NCBI GenBank assembly: GCA_900551295.1
Contig: URVJ01000002.1
Coordinates: forward strand, 62,001-126,000
Reading direction: 5' to 3'
Length of the DNA stretch: 64,000 nucleotides
Origin: an uncultured Eubacteriales bacterium
Lineage (GTDB): Bacteria; Bacillota; Clostridia; Oscillospirales; CAG-382
Position 1 is the stretch's first letter. Each line of letters starts with the position of its first letter. A program made the position numbers and the translations under genes. Shown in pieces: positions 52,312 through 60,725 of the stretch. The notes under the pieces were generated by a model. It ran no database searches and was not told the origin of the DNA. It saw only the letters and a list, made by a program, of their open reading frames with translations.

Positions 52312-53610
52312 ATGGCAGAAAGGAAAAAGACCGCCGCAGCGGAAAAAGAAAAGGTCGAGCTTGACGGAATAACCGAAAAGCAGACCGATGGCGCCGTGGT
52401 CGCACAAGAATCGGCAGCGGCAAAAAAAACGCGCACAAAAAAGGCAAAAGCAAAGCCGGAAGAAACCAAGGACGCACCTAAAGAGGAAACCAAGGACGGC
52501 GATAAAAAGCATAAGGCGGATTTCCAGGAGCTTATCGAAAAAGGCAAGGCAAAGGGTTCGCTGACAAACGAAGAAATACTTGAAGTTCTCGATGAGGCTG
52601 AGCTTGACGTTGAAAACATGGAAAAACTCATGGAGACTATTGAAAACCTCGGAATAGAAGTCACAGGCTATAATGACGACGCTGTTTTCGACGATCTCAA
52701 TTCCAACCTTGACAGCAGCGTTGACAATATCGACGGGTATGACTCGGACGATGCCGACACACTTCTTGCACAAGAAGGACTTATAATCGACGATCCCGTC
52801 AAGATGTACTTAAAGGAAATAGGCAAAGTCAATCTTCTGTCTACCGAAAAAGAGCTTGAGCTTGCAGAAAGAATGGCAAAGGGCGATGAGGAAGCAAAGA
52901 AGATGCTCGTAGAGAGCAACCTCAGACTCGTTGTAAGCATTGCAAAGCGTTATGTCGGCAGAGGAATGTTCTTCCTCGACCTTATTCAGGAGGGCAACCT
53001 CGGACTTATGAAGGCGGTAGAAAAGTTCGACTATACAAAGGGATATAAGTTCTCGACTTACGCAACATGGTGGATAAGACAGGCAATAACAAGAGCCATT
53101 GCCGACCAGGCAAGAACCATAAGAATACCCGTTCATATGGTTGAAACCATTAATAAGGTCCTCAGAGTGTCAAGACAGCTTCTCCAGGAACTCGGACATG
53201 AGGCGTCTACCGAAGAAATTGCCGAAAAGATGAATATGAGCGTCGAAAAGGTTCGCGATATAATGAAACTCGCACAGGAACCCGTAAGCCTTGAAACACC
53301 TATCGGTGAAGAAGAGGACAGCCATCTAGGCGACTTTATTCCCGACGACGACGCACCTGCTCCGGCAGAGGCTGCGTCATATACGCTGCTTCGCGAACAG
53401 CTCTGCGAGGTGCTGCATACGCTCACTCCGCGTGAGGAACACGTTCTGAAACTCAGATTCGGTCTTGAGGACGGACGTACAAGAACGCTTGAAGAAGTGG
53501 GTAAAGTTTTCAATATCACCCGTGAGCGTATCCGTCAGATAGAGGCAAAGGCGCTCAGAAAGCTCCGCCATCCCAGCCGTTCAAAGAGACTCAGAGATTA
53601 TCTCGATTGA
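52312..53610 (+). CDS. rpoD: Primary sigma factor RpoD (SigA)
   Basis: 432 residues. The N-terminal 70 residues are low-complexity and rich in Lys, Ala and Glu, longer than in Bacillus SigA. Region 1.1-like acidic part (about 75-150), region 1.2 (DDPVKMYLKEIGKVNLLSTE), region 2 (LRLVVSIAKRYVGRG, FSTYATWWIRQAITRAIADQ), region 3, and region 4.2 (LEEVGKVFNITRERIRQIEA). It directs housekeeping transcription and would read the TTGACA/TATAAT promoters listed here. Classic dnaG-rpoD arrangement. Confidence 0.98.
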   Translation: MAERKKTAAAEKEKVELDGITEKQTDGAVVAQESAAAKKTRTKKAKAKPEETKDAPKEETKDGDKKHKADFQELIEKGKAKGSLTNEEILEVLDEAELDVENMEKLMETIENLGIEVTGYNDDAVFDDLNSNLDSSVDNIDGYDSDDADTLLAQEGLIIDDPVKMYLKEIGKVNLLSTEKELELAERMAKGDEEAKKMLVESNLRLVVSIAKRYVGRGMFFLDLIQEGNLGLMKAVEKFDYTKGYKFSTYATWWIRQAITRAIADQARTIRIPVHMVETINKVLRVSRQLLQELGHEASTEEIAEKMNMSVEKVRDIMKLAQEPVSLETPIGEEEDSHLGDFIPDDDAPAPAEAASYTLLREQLCEVLHTLTPREEHVLKLRFGLEDGRTRTLEEVGKVFNITRERIRQIEAKALRKLRHPSRSKRLRDYLD

Positions 53611-53629
53611 TGAGAAAGGAAAAAGCACA

Positions 53630-54319
53630 GTGAAAATTGGCGTTATTGGCGCAATGGACTGCGAAATAAGAGAGTTTTGCAAGGACTTTGACGCAGTAAG
53701 CACCGGAATTGACGGAATATATAAGGGACATTACGCAGGACACGAGATATACGTCTGCCTTTGCGGAATAGGAAAGGTAAACGCTGCGGTCTGTACGCAG
53801 AGACTGTGCGACGTTGAGGGCGTTGACTGCATAATAAATTCGGGCGTTGCGGGCAGCGTGTCGAAAAAACTCAAGATCTGCGACGTTGCCGTTTCCGAAA
53901 GTCTTACATATCACGATTTTGAACCCATTGACATACTCGACAGAAATTCGCCGTTTACATCGGTTTTCAAGGCGGACGAAAAGCTTGTCGGACTTGCAAA
54001 AAGTGCCTGCGAAAGACTTGCGGAGCAAAAAGAGGGCTTCGGATATGCTTCGGGACTTATAATTTCGGGGGATAAATTCGTAAGCGGTACAAACGACGTG
54101 CAAAAGCTTAATGAAAAGTTCGGCGCGCTTTGTACCGAAATGGAGGGCGCGGCTATTGCCCATGCCGCACTTTTAAATAAAAAACCGTTTGTGGTAATAA
54201 GGGCAATTTCCGATAATGCCGACGACGATGCCGATATGTCTTTTGACGCAATGGCAGAGATTGCCGCAAAGCAGGCAGGTTTTATCGTCACGGATATGAT
54301 AGAAAATATCGGTAAATAA
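53630..54319 (+). CDS. mtnN: 5'-methylthioadenosine/S-adenosylhomocysteine nucleosidase
   Basis: 229 residues, family length. IGVIGAMDCEIREF at the start, GIGKVNAAVCTQ, NSGVAGSV, and the catalytic region SGDKFV and CTEMEGAAIAHAA, with the last Asp in AISDNAD. It cleaves MTA and SAH in the activated methyl cycle. GTG 53630 follows AGAAAGG. It begins 20 bp after rpoD. Confidence 0.95.
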   Translation: MKIGVIGAMDCEIREFCKDFDAVSTGIDGIYKGHYAGHEIYVCLCGIGKVNAAVCTQRLCDVEGVDCIINSGVAGSVSKKLKICDVAVSESLTYHDFEPIDILDRNSPFTSVFKADEKLVGLAKSACERLAEQKEGFGYASGLIISGDKFVSGTNDVQKLNEKFGALCTEMEGAAIAHAALLNKKPFVVIRAISDNADDDADMSFDAMAEIAAKQAGFIVTDMIENIGK

Positions 54320-54337
54320 CGGAAATAAGCGGAAAAT

Positions 54338-54376
54338 ACCGGCGTTTGTACAAAACTTTGACGTATGGACGCCGGT
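54338..54376 (+). other. Hairpin between mtnN and the PBP2 gene
   Basis: ACCGGCGT (54338-54345) pairs with ACGCCGGT (54369-54376), but no T-run follows. It may mark an mRNA processing or weak termination site. Confidence 0.35.
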
Positions 54377-54409
54377 CAAAATGCATTTGCATTGTTTTGG
54401 AGTCTGAAG

Positions 54410-56554
54410 ATGAAAAGAAATACGGGAGAAAATTTTAATAAAAAGTCCGCAGAACAGATACGCATAATTATAATTGCAGCTGTTTTTGCTTTTCTCGTGC
54501 TTGTTTTTGTTTTCAGGCTTTTTGTTCTTCAGATCTCGCAGAATAAGTATTATTCGGGACTTGCAGTAAGCAAGAATTACCGTGACGAAGTTATTGAAAC
54601 CACGCGCGGAGAAATATACGACAGAAACGGCGTAAGCCTTGTGTCAAACGTGACGTCGTATAACGTGAGGATCAACCGCGCGGAGCTGAGTCAGTCGGAT
54701 CCTAATGCCGCGCTTATCGAGCTTGTCAGAATTTGCGATATGTACGGCGCACAACTTCCGGATTCGCTGCCTGCGTCAAAGGAATATCCGTATGAGCTTG
54801 ACCGCGATTATATATTTGACTCAAAAGCAGAACGCAGCCTTAAAAATTTTCTTCGCAATAACGAACTTAGCGAAACCGATCTGTACGAAAAGGGAATATA
54901 TAAGCTTGTCTGCGAGAAATACGGCATTTCCGATGAAGATTCCGAAAAAGAGGAGTACCGTAAGCTTGCGGGACTGCGGTACGATATGGAGGCAAACGAC
55001 TTTTCGTATATGACGCCGTATACCGCGCTTTATAATGTAGATGATAAGCTGCGCACCGTAATTTCCGAGCATATCCATAATATGCACGGCATTGAAATAT
55101 CGTATTCTTATTCGAGATATTACAATCTCGGCAGTCTCGGCGCGCATTTTCTCGGCAGAACCGGAAGAATATTCCGCGAGGACGCTGACGAGTATATAGG
55201 AAAGGGATATTCTCTTGACGCAACCGTCGGCAGAGACGGCGTTGAAAAGGCGTTTGAAGATTACCTCAGAGGTATAAACGGCGTTGCAAGACTTGAACTT
55301 GACGATAATAATAATGTCATTGATAAAAAAGTAAAAACAGAACCCAAGGTCGGATATTCCGTCCGCCTGACAATAGACGCGTCACTCCAGGACGCCGCCG
55401 AAAAGGCGCTTGCCGAACAGATAAACTTTGCAAGAAGATACGGCGAAAGCACGCCGCTTAAAGGAGACGGAGAGGATTGCCGCGCAGGCAGCGTTGCGGT
55501 GATGAATCCAAATACCGGAGAGGTGCTTGTGTGCGCGAGCGCTCCGGGATATGATCTCAATAACTTTTCCGAAGAATATGATAAACTCAAGGACGATCCG
55601 GCAACGCCGTTCGTAAACCGCGCTGTGCAGGGAATATATCCTCCCGGTTCAACATTTAAGATAGCAACCGCAGCTGCGGCTCTCGGTTCGGGCGTAATAG
55701 ACAGCGATACCATTGTTTACGATAAAGGCGTGTATACAAAATACGAGTCATATCAGCCGCATTGCTGGATATACGATTCAAGCGGAAGAACGCACGGATA
55801 TGTAAACGTAAAGGGCGCGATACAAGGTTCGTGTAACTATTTCTTCTATGAAATAGCCGACAGAATGGGTATAGATACGCTTGACGAATATGCGTCAAGA
55901 TTCGGTCTCGGAAAGCCTACGGGAATAGAGATACCCGAATATACCGGAATACTTGCGGGACCCGAATACCGCGACAGCGTAGGACTTGTCTGGAATCCCG
56001 GCGATACGCTTCAGGCGGCTATCGGACAGTCGGATAACGCGTTCACACCAATGCAGCTCTGTTCCTATATGTCAACCGTAATAAACGGCGGAACGCGCTA
56101 TAAAGCGACGCTGCTTAAATCTCTCGATAATTACTATACAAAGGAGACCGTAAGCGAGAATACGCCGACGGTGCTGGATAAAGTGAATATTTCACCCGAA
56201 ACCGTGTCAATATTAAAGTCTGCAATGCGGCAGGTTGTGGTTGACGGTACGGCAAAGAATGTTTTTGATAATTACCCGTTTGAGATCGGAGGAAAAACAG
56301 GTACCGCACAGGTGTCCGGCGGCAGCGACACAGCACTTTTCGTGGGCTTCGCGCCGTATGACGATCCGCAGATAGTCGTTGCGGTTGTCGTGGAAAATGC
56401 ATATATGAGCGCGCGTGCCTCAAACGTTGCAAAAGCGGTTTTCGACAGTTATTTCAAGAGCGTCGGACTTCTGGAGGACGAAACCGCGGACGGCGCTGAT
56501 GTTACTGAAAGCGAAGATAATACAGATGAAAATGCTACGGAGGATAACGGTTGA
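54410..56554 (+). CDS. Penicillin-binding protein 2-type transpeptidase (class B)
   Basis: 714 residues. Cytoplasmic basic start, one membrane helix (about 18-40), a PBP dimerisation domain (about 55-290) with the conserved RGEIYDRNG, and a transpeptidase domain whose motifs are STFK (Ser near 414), SCN in QGSCNYFFYE and KTGT in GGKTGTAQVS. An insertion of about 80 residues near 105-190 lengthens the dimerisation domain. It crosslinks peptidoglycan, most likely in cell elongation or sporulation; mreBCD/rodA are not adjacent. ATG 54410 has TTGGAG 7 nt upstream. A tail of Glu/Asp-rich residues ends the protein. Confidence 0.92.
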   Translation: MKRNTGENFNKKSAEQIRIIIIAAVFAFLVLVFVFRLFVLQISQNKYYSGLAVSKNYRDEVIETTRGEIYDRNGVSLVSNVTSYNVRINRAELSQSDPNAALIELVRICDMYGAQLPDSLPASKEYPYELDRDYIFDSKAERSLKNFLRNNELSETDLYEKGIYKLVCEKYGISDEDSEKEEYRKLAGLRYDMEANDFSYMTPYTALYNVDDKLRTVISEHIHNMHGIEISYSYSRYYNLGSLGAHFLGRTGRIFREDADEYIGKGYSLDATVGRDGVEKAFEDYLRGINGVARLELDDNNNVIDKKVKTEPKVGYSVRLTIDASLQDAAEKALAEQINFARRYGESTPLKGDGEDCRAGSVAVMNPNTGEVLVCASAPGYDLNNFSEEYDKLKDDPATPFVNRAVQGIYPPGSTFKIATAAAALGSGVIDSDTIVYDKGVYTKYESYQPHCWIYDSSGRTHGYVNVKGAIQGSCNYFFYEIADRMGIDTLDEYASRFGLGKPTGIEIPEYTGILAGPEYRDSVGLVWNPGDTLQAAIGQSDNAFTPMQLCSYMSTVINGGTRYKATLLKSLDNYYTKETVSENTPTVLDKVNISPETVSILKSAMRQVVVDGTAKNVFDNYPFEIGGKTGTAQVSGGSDTALFVGFAPYDDPQIVVAVVVENAYMSARASNVAKAVFDSYFKSVGLLEDETADGADVTESEDNTDENATEDNG

Positions 56555-57663
56555 AAAATAAGAGTTTTCCGAAAAAGGCCTTGTGGATATGCCTTGCTTT
56601 GTTTGTGTACTCATGTGCATTAATGTTCGTAAGCTTTAAAAGCACGGTGTTTTCTGAATGGTATTCGCGTAATATCTCAGCCTTTTTGCGACGCGTTCTG
56701 TCTGGACTTACGGGGGTATTCCCGTTTTCTATCGCCGAAATTCTTGTAATTGCGGTGCTTCCGATACTCGTAATTGTAACGCTTGTAAGCCTTGTGGGGC
56801 TTGTATTTTTCAAAAAGAAAGCCTGTTCAAAAATTCTCGGTATTGTGCTTTGCGCAGTGTTGTGCGCGGCGTCGCTGTTTGCAAATGTTTTCGGCGTGTG
56901 CTATAACAGATTGTCGGCGGAACAAAACTTCGGACTTTCCGAAAAGAAAACAATAAGCAAAGACGAACTGTATAACGTATCGGACAAACTGCGCTCAGAA
57001 CTTGAAATTACGTCGGAAGATGTAAGCTTTGATTCCGACGGCGCGTCCGTCTGCCCGTATTCATGGAAAGAGCTAAATAGGAAAATAGATAAAGGCTATG
57101 ATAATCTGCGAAAAGAGTACGGTTTTTTGTCAAATATCAAAGCACCGGCAAAGAAAATATTGCTTTCGCCGATAATGACATATACGCATATTTCGGGAAT
57201 ATATATGCCTCTTACCGGTGAGGCGAACGTCAATACCAATTACCCCGATTATGTCGTATGCTATACAACGGCGCATGAAAAGGCTCATCAGAGAGGAATT
57301 TCGGGTGAGGACGAGGCAAATTTCATTGCGTATCTTGCCTGCGCCGCGTCAGAAGACGATTATCTTGTCTACTGTGCGCAGATGAGTATGTACGACTATT
57401 TTCTGTCGGCTGTATACGATACCGATTCCGGAATGTATTCCTCGCTGCTGTCCGAAAGCCCTAAAAAAGTGCTTAGTGAGATGGATTCGTATTACAGATT
57501 TTTTGAAAAATACAGAAACTCCGCTGCGTCCGATGTGGCATATGAGGTCAATGACGCATATCTTAAAACTTTGGGACAGGACGAGGGCGTAAAGTCCTAT
57601 GACCTTGTTATAAGGCTCATGACAGAATGGTACGAAAAGCACGGAAATGTCGGCTTTAATTAA
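56551..57663 (+). CDS. DUF3810 membrane protein with HExxH motif
   Basis: 370 residues. Three N-terminal membrane segments (about 10-28, 52-80, 92-112) lead into an extracytoplasmic domain. There the sequence TTAHEKAHQRGISGEDEANF contains HEKAH (His242, Glu243, His246) and a downstream acidic residue, as in zinc metallopeptidases of the gluzincin type. DUF3810 is a family without established function. Its TTG start overlaps the stop of the PBP2 gene (TTGA) with GGAGG 7 nt upstream, so the two are translated together, pointing to a role in wall synthesis or processing. Confidence 0.85.
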   Translation: MKNKSFPKKALWICLALFVYSCALMFVSFKSTVFSEWYSRNISAFLRRVLSGLTGVFPFSIAEILVIAVLPILVIVTLVSLVGLVFFKKKACSKILGIVLCAVLCAASLFANVFGVCYNRLSAEQNFGLSEKKTISKDELYNVSDKLRSELEITSEDVSFDSDGASVCPYSWKELNRKIDKGYDNLRKEYGFLSNIKAPAKKILLSPIMTYTHISGIYMPLTGEANVNTNYPDYVVCYTTAHEKAHQRGISGEDEANFIAYLACAASEDDYLVYCAQMSMYDYFLSAVYDTDSGMYSSLLSESPKKVLSEMDSYYRFFEKYRNSAASDVAYEVNDAYLKTLGQDEGVKSYDLVIRLMTEWYEKHGNVGFN

Positions 57664-57676
57664 AGTATATAAAAAT

Positions 57677-57701
57677 ACGGCAGCTCATTAAAGGCTGCCG
57701 T
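57677..57701. terminator. Bidirectional terminator between convergent operons
   Basis: ACGGCAGC (57677-57684) pairs with GCTGCCGT (57694-57701). On the minus strand the stem is followed by ATTTTT, on the plus strand by TTGATATTATTTT. Confidence 0.65.
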
Positions 57702-57707
57702 TTGATA

Positions 57708-58319
57708 TTATTTTGAATCTTTATTCTGTTTTTGCGAAAATGTGCCGGTAATCGGCTTTTTCTTTTTTCTCACCGAATAGCCGAAACTGCCGATTCTTTT
57801 GCCGAGACTGTAATAGTCGCCGTGGACGTAAGCTGCAAGATCTGCTTTCCCGAGGCACAGCTTTCCGCTTTTGTCAATAAATCTTTCGTCTACCGATACG
57901 CATACAATGTCCGCCAAGAACATATGGTGCGTGCCAAGCTCTATAATGTCCGTCACCTTACATTCAAGACTTACGGGACTGTCTGCAAGCGCAGGCGCCG
58001 CAACTTCAAAGCTGTCGCAGGTTTCAAGCGAGCATTTTTGAAATTTGTCAACTTTTCTTCGCGTGTATGTTCCGCACATATCCGCTTTTTTGCAAAGAGA
58101 AGCGGTAGTCAGGTTTATGACGAATTCTCCGCTGTTTTTTATAAGCTCGTATGAAAATCTCTGCGGACGTACCGCAATGTAGGTTTTCGGCGGTTTTGTG
58201 TTGATTATGCCCGTCCATGCGACGGTAAAAACATTCTTGACTCCGCCGTGCGCACAGGTGACCATTGTGGGCGGTACGGGCGCGAGAAGTGCTCCGCCTT
58301 GCCATTTCGTTCTGCTCAT
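57708..58319 (-). CDS. Flavin reductase-like FMN-binding protein
   Basis: 203 residues. GGALLAPVPPTMVTCAH, FTVAWTGIINTKPP and SGEFVINLTTASL are typical of the flavoredoxin/flavin reductase-like fold that binds FMN and transfers electrons. Redox partners are unknown. A Lys-rich stretch (RKKKKP) near residue 187 is unusual. It is the last gene of the minus operon, 19 bp after the RluA-type gene. Confidence 0.88.
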   Translation of the reverse strand: MSRTKWQGGALLAPVPPTMVTCAHGGVKNVFTVAWTGIINTKPPKTYIAVRPQRFSYELIKNSGEFVINLTTASLCKKADMCGTYTRRKVDKFQKCSLETCDSFEVAAPALADSPVSLECKVTDIIELGTHHMFLADIVCVSVDERFIDKSGKLCLGKADLAAYVHGDYYSLGKRIGSFGYSVRKKKKPITGTFSQKQNKDSK

Positions 58320-58338
58320 GTGTTGTTCTCCGTAAAAA

Positions 58339-59346
58339 TCAAAGTGTGAAATCGTGGCGGCTTGTAAACTTTTTGCCGTTGAGATAGTCTAAAATGCCGC
58401 TGTCGGAAGTAAATCTGAATTGCAGCGAATGAGAGCAAAGCATCTGATGCTTTATGCCGCTGCTTTTTGCATGATTTACACCGTATTTTCCGTCGCCTGC
58501 AATAGGACAGCCGATGTAGGACAGGTGAGCGCGTATCTGATGCGTTCTGCCGGTTATAAGCTCAACTTCAAGCAAAGATTTCTGCCCGTCGGACTTTAAA
58601 ACGCGGTACTTTGTTATAACTGTCTTTATATCGTCGTCGTATTTTGTGCCGACGGCTTTTTTTGCGGCCTCGCGCGAAGAAAATATGAAAACTCTGTTCT
58701 GATTTCTGTCCTTGTAAAGAAAATCTTTCAGCGTGTCCTCGTTTTTCGGCGGCTTGCCGTAAACAACCGTGTGATAAAGCTTTATCATCTCGCGCATTTT
58801 GACTTTTTGGTTCATAATTCTGAGACTCTCAGCGTTTTTTGCCGCAATTACAAGTCCGCTGGTGTTTCTGTCAAGCCTGTTGCAGAGCGACGGAACAAAG
58901 CTCTGCTCGTTTTTTGGAGCATATTGCCCGGTTTTGTAAAGATAGCCGATAAAACGGTCTACAAGACACATTTCACCGCTTTTTGCCTTTTCGTCGGGCA
59001 GGGAGGAGTGAACAAGCTCACCGGCAGGCTTATCTATAATCATTATGTTGTCGTCCTGATAGACTATTTCGTCTTTACTGAGTGTAGCCGACGGAAGCAT
59101 AAAAGGCTTGTCATCAGACTTTTGAACAGGGGAGGTGTCCGGGAAAAATTCGTCGCTTATGTAAAGCGTTATGACGTCGTTTTCCTCTAATATGTCCTCC
59201 GGGTTTGCCTTTGCACCGTTTATTTTGACGCACTTTTTCCTGAAATATTTGTGTAACAGCGACTGCGGAAGATTGACGAGAGCTTTGGATAAAAACTTGT
59301 CAATGCGCTTGCCCGCGTCGTTCTTTTTTACCGTAAGCGTCCTCAT
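58339..59346 (-). CDS. RluA-family 23S rRNA/tRNA pseudouridine synthase
   Basis: 335 residues. N-terminal S4-like domain (about 12-62) and catalytic core with NRLDRNTSGLVIAAK (catalytic Asp near residue 159), IIDKPAGELVH before it and ITGRTHQIRAHLSYIGCPIA after it. This is the RluC/RluD branch; target uridines cannot be predicted. GGAGG precedes ATG 59346. It lies between the decarboxylase and the flavin reductase genes in the same operon. Confidence 0.93.
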   Translation of the reverse strand: MRTLTVKKNDAGKRIDKFLSKALVNLPQSLLHKYFRKKCVKINGAKANPEDILEENDVITLYISDEFFPDTSPVQKSDDKPFMLPSATLSKDEIVYQDDNIMIIDKPAGELVHSSLPDEKAKSGEMCLVDRFIGYLYKTGQYAPKNEQSFVPSLCNRLDRNTSGLVIAAKNAESLRIMNQKVKMREMIKLYHTVVYGKPPKNEDTLKDFLYKDRNQNRVFIFSSREAAKKAVGTKYDDDIKTVITKYRVLKSDGQKSLLEVELITGRTHQIRAHLSYIGCPIAGDGKYGVNHAKSSGIKHQMLCSHSLQFRFTSDSGILDYLNGKKFTSRHDFTL

Positions 59347-59371
59347 TTTTCAACCTCCGTTCTGCTTTGAT

Positions 59372-60724
59372 TTAATCATTTTTTACAACGCAGATTTTTT
59401 CAATGCCGTAATATTCAAAAGCGCGTATTACGCTTTGTGTTATTGTTTCGCCGCAGACCGCAATCGGAACGGCAGGCGGACAGCCGACGCAGGGAGACGA
59501 TAAGATCCGTCCTTGTGTGTCTTTTGCGGATATTTGCTCCTTTTGCGAGAATAGAGCCTCGCGTATGCTCATAGCGCGTTTGCCGTGAATAATCTGCGGT
59601 GCGCTGTCTGTCAAAGCTTCGCGTTTTTGCAAAGATGAAAGCACGCCGAGTACCTTATCGGCATCGGAAATGTCCGATAACGGCGAGAACATGAGCACAA
59701 CATAGTCGGGATCGGAAAATTCGGGTTCTATGGCATTGTCACGTAAAATTTTCGCAATGCCGTCTCCCGTATATCCGAAACTTTTGGGCGCTATCGTGAC
59801 CTTTAAAGGTTCTTCCGAAACTTCGTCAAAACCGAGCGTTTTGATATTTTGTTTAAGCTTTGACACCGCAGTAACAATTTTTGCCGCATCGCCGCGTATA
59901 TTTTCCGCAATGTATCTGTTTGCAAGGTCAAGCGACGAGAGAATAAGATATGAAGGACTTGTCGAACCGAAAACCGAAAGCGCCTCGGACGCGTCTTTCT
60001 CAAAATCCCAAACGCTGCCGAGTGAGATGTGAAGATATGCGCCTCCCGTAAGCACCGGCAGAGTTTTGTGAGCCGAATCGCAGCACATATCCGCACCAAG
60101 ATCTATCGGATGCATGCTGCCGCCGGGAAGAAATTTAAGATAAGTGCCGTGCGCATTGTCAACGATTAACGGTACATGCTTTTTTTCGCATACCTTTTTG
60201 AAGTGTGCAATATCGCATACGTGACCGAGATAGTCGGGACTTGTGATGTAGACCGCGCAGAGGTTTTCGGGCGAACTTTCAAGCTGCTTTTCAAGATTTT
60301 CAGCACTTATACCGTTACCGAATATTCCGCTTTCTTCGCCGTCGTGATTTAAGAACAGCACTTCGGCGTCAAGCACCGCACAGGCAAGCATGAAAACCTT
60401 GTGCGCACCCGAAAGCGCCGCAAAAACGGGACGTTCGGTCTTTATCTTTCTCCTTTGCGCCGCAAGATATAACATTGCCCTTATGCAAAGGCTCGAACCT
60501 TCGGCACTGTAAAAGGTTGCGCGCGTACCGAAAAGCTCCGACGCGTTGTTCTGACTTTGTTCTATTATTCCGCACGGCTCATACAGTTCGTCCGCACCGC
60601 GTATTTCGGTAATGTCGAGATTTTCGCAGCCGAGAAAGGCGCGTCCCTTGTGCCCCGGCATATGAAGTCTTAAGGTGCGGCTTTCAGAATACCTTGACAC
60701 AAAATCGTATATCGGCGTTTTCAT
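59372..60724 (-). CDS. Orn/Lys/Arg decarboxylase family PLP enzyme
   Basis: 450 residues, the short YaaO/SpeA-like form. LRLHMPGHKGRAF at about 19-31 is the family start, TFYSAEGSSLCIRAML binds the PLP phosphate, VDNAHGTYLKF stacks on the ring and CCDSAHKTLPVL supplies Lys220 for the Schiff base. These enzymes decarboxylate arginine, lysine or ornithine to polyamines or diamines; specificity is not readable. The start lies 2 bp after the SCIFF maturase stop, so the two are translated together. Confidence 0.9.
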   Translation of the reverse strand: MKTPIYDFVSRYSESRTLRLHMPGHKGRAFLGCENLDITEIRGADELYEPCGIIEQSQNNASELFGTRATFYSAEGSSLCIRAMLYLAAQRRKIKTERPVFAALSGAHKVFMLACAVLDAEVLFLNHDGEESGIFGNGISAENLEKQLESSPENLCAVYITSPDYLGHVCDIAHFKKVCEKKHVPLIVDNAHGTYLKFLPGGSMHPIDLGADMCCDSAHKTLPVLTGGAYLHISLGSVWDFEKDASEALSVFGSTSPSYLILSSLDLANRYIAENIRGDAAKIVTAVSKLKQNIKTLGFDEVSEEPLKVTIAPKSFGYTGDGIAKILRDNAIEPEFSDPDYVVLMFSPLSDISDADKVLGVLSSLQKREALTDSAPQIIHGKRAMSIREALFSQKEQISAKDTQGRILSSPCVGCPPAVPIAVCGETITQSVIRAFEYYGIEKICVVKND

Positions 60725-60725
60725 G

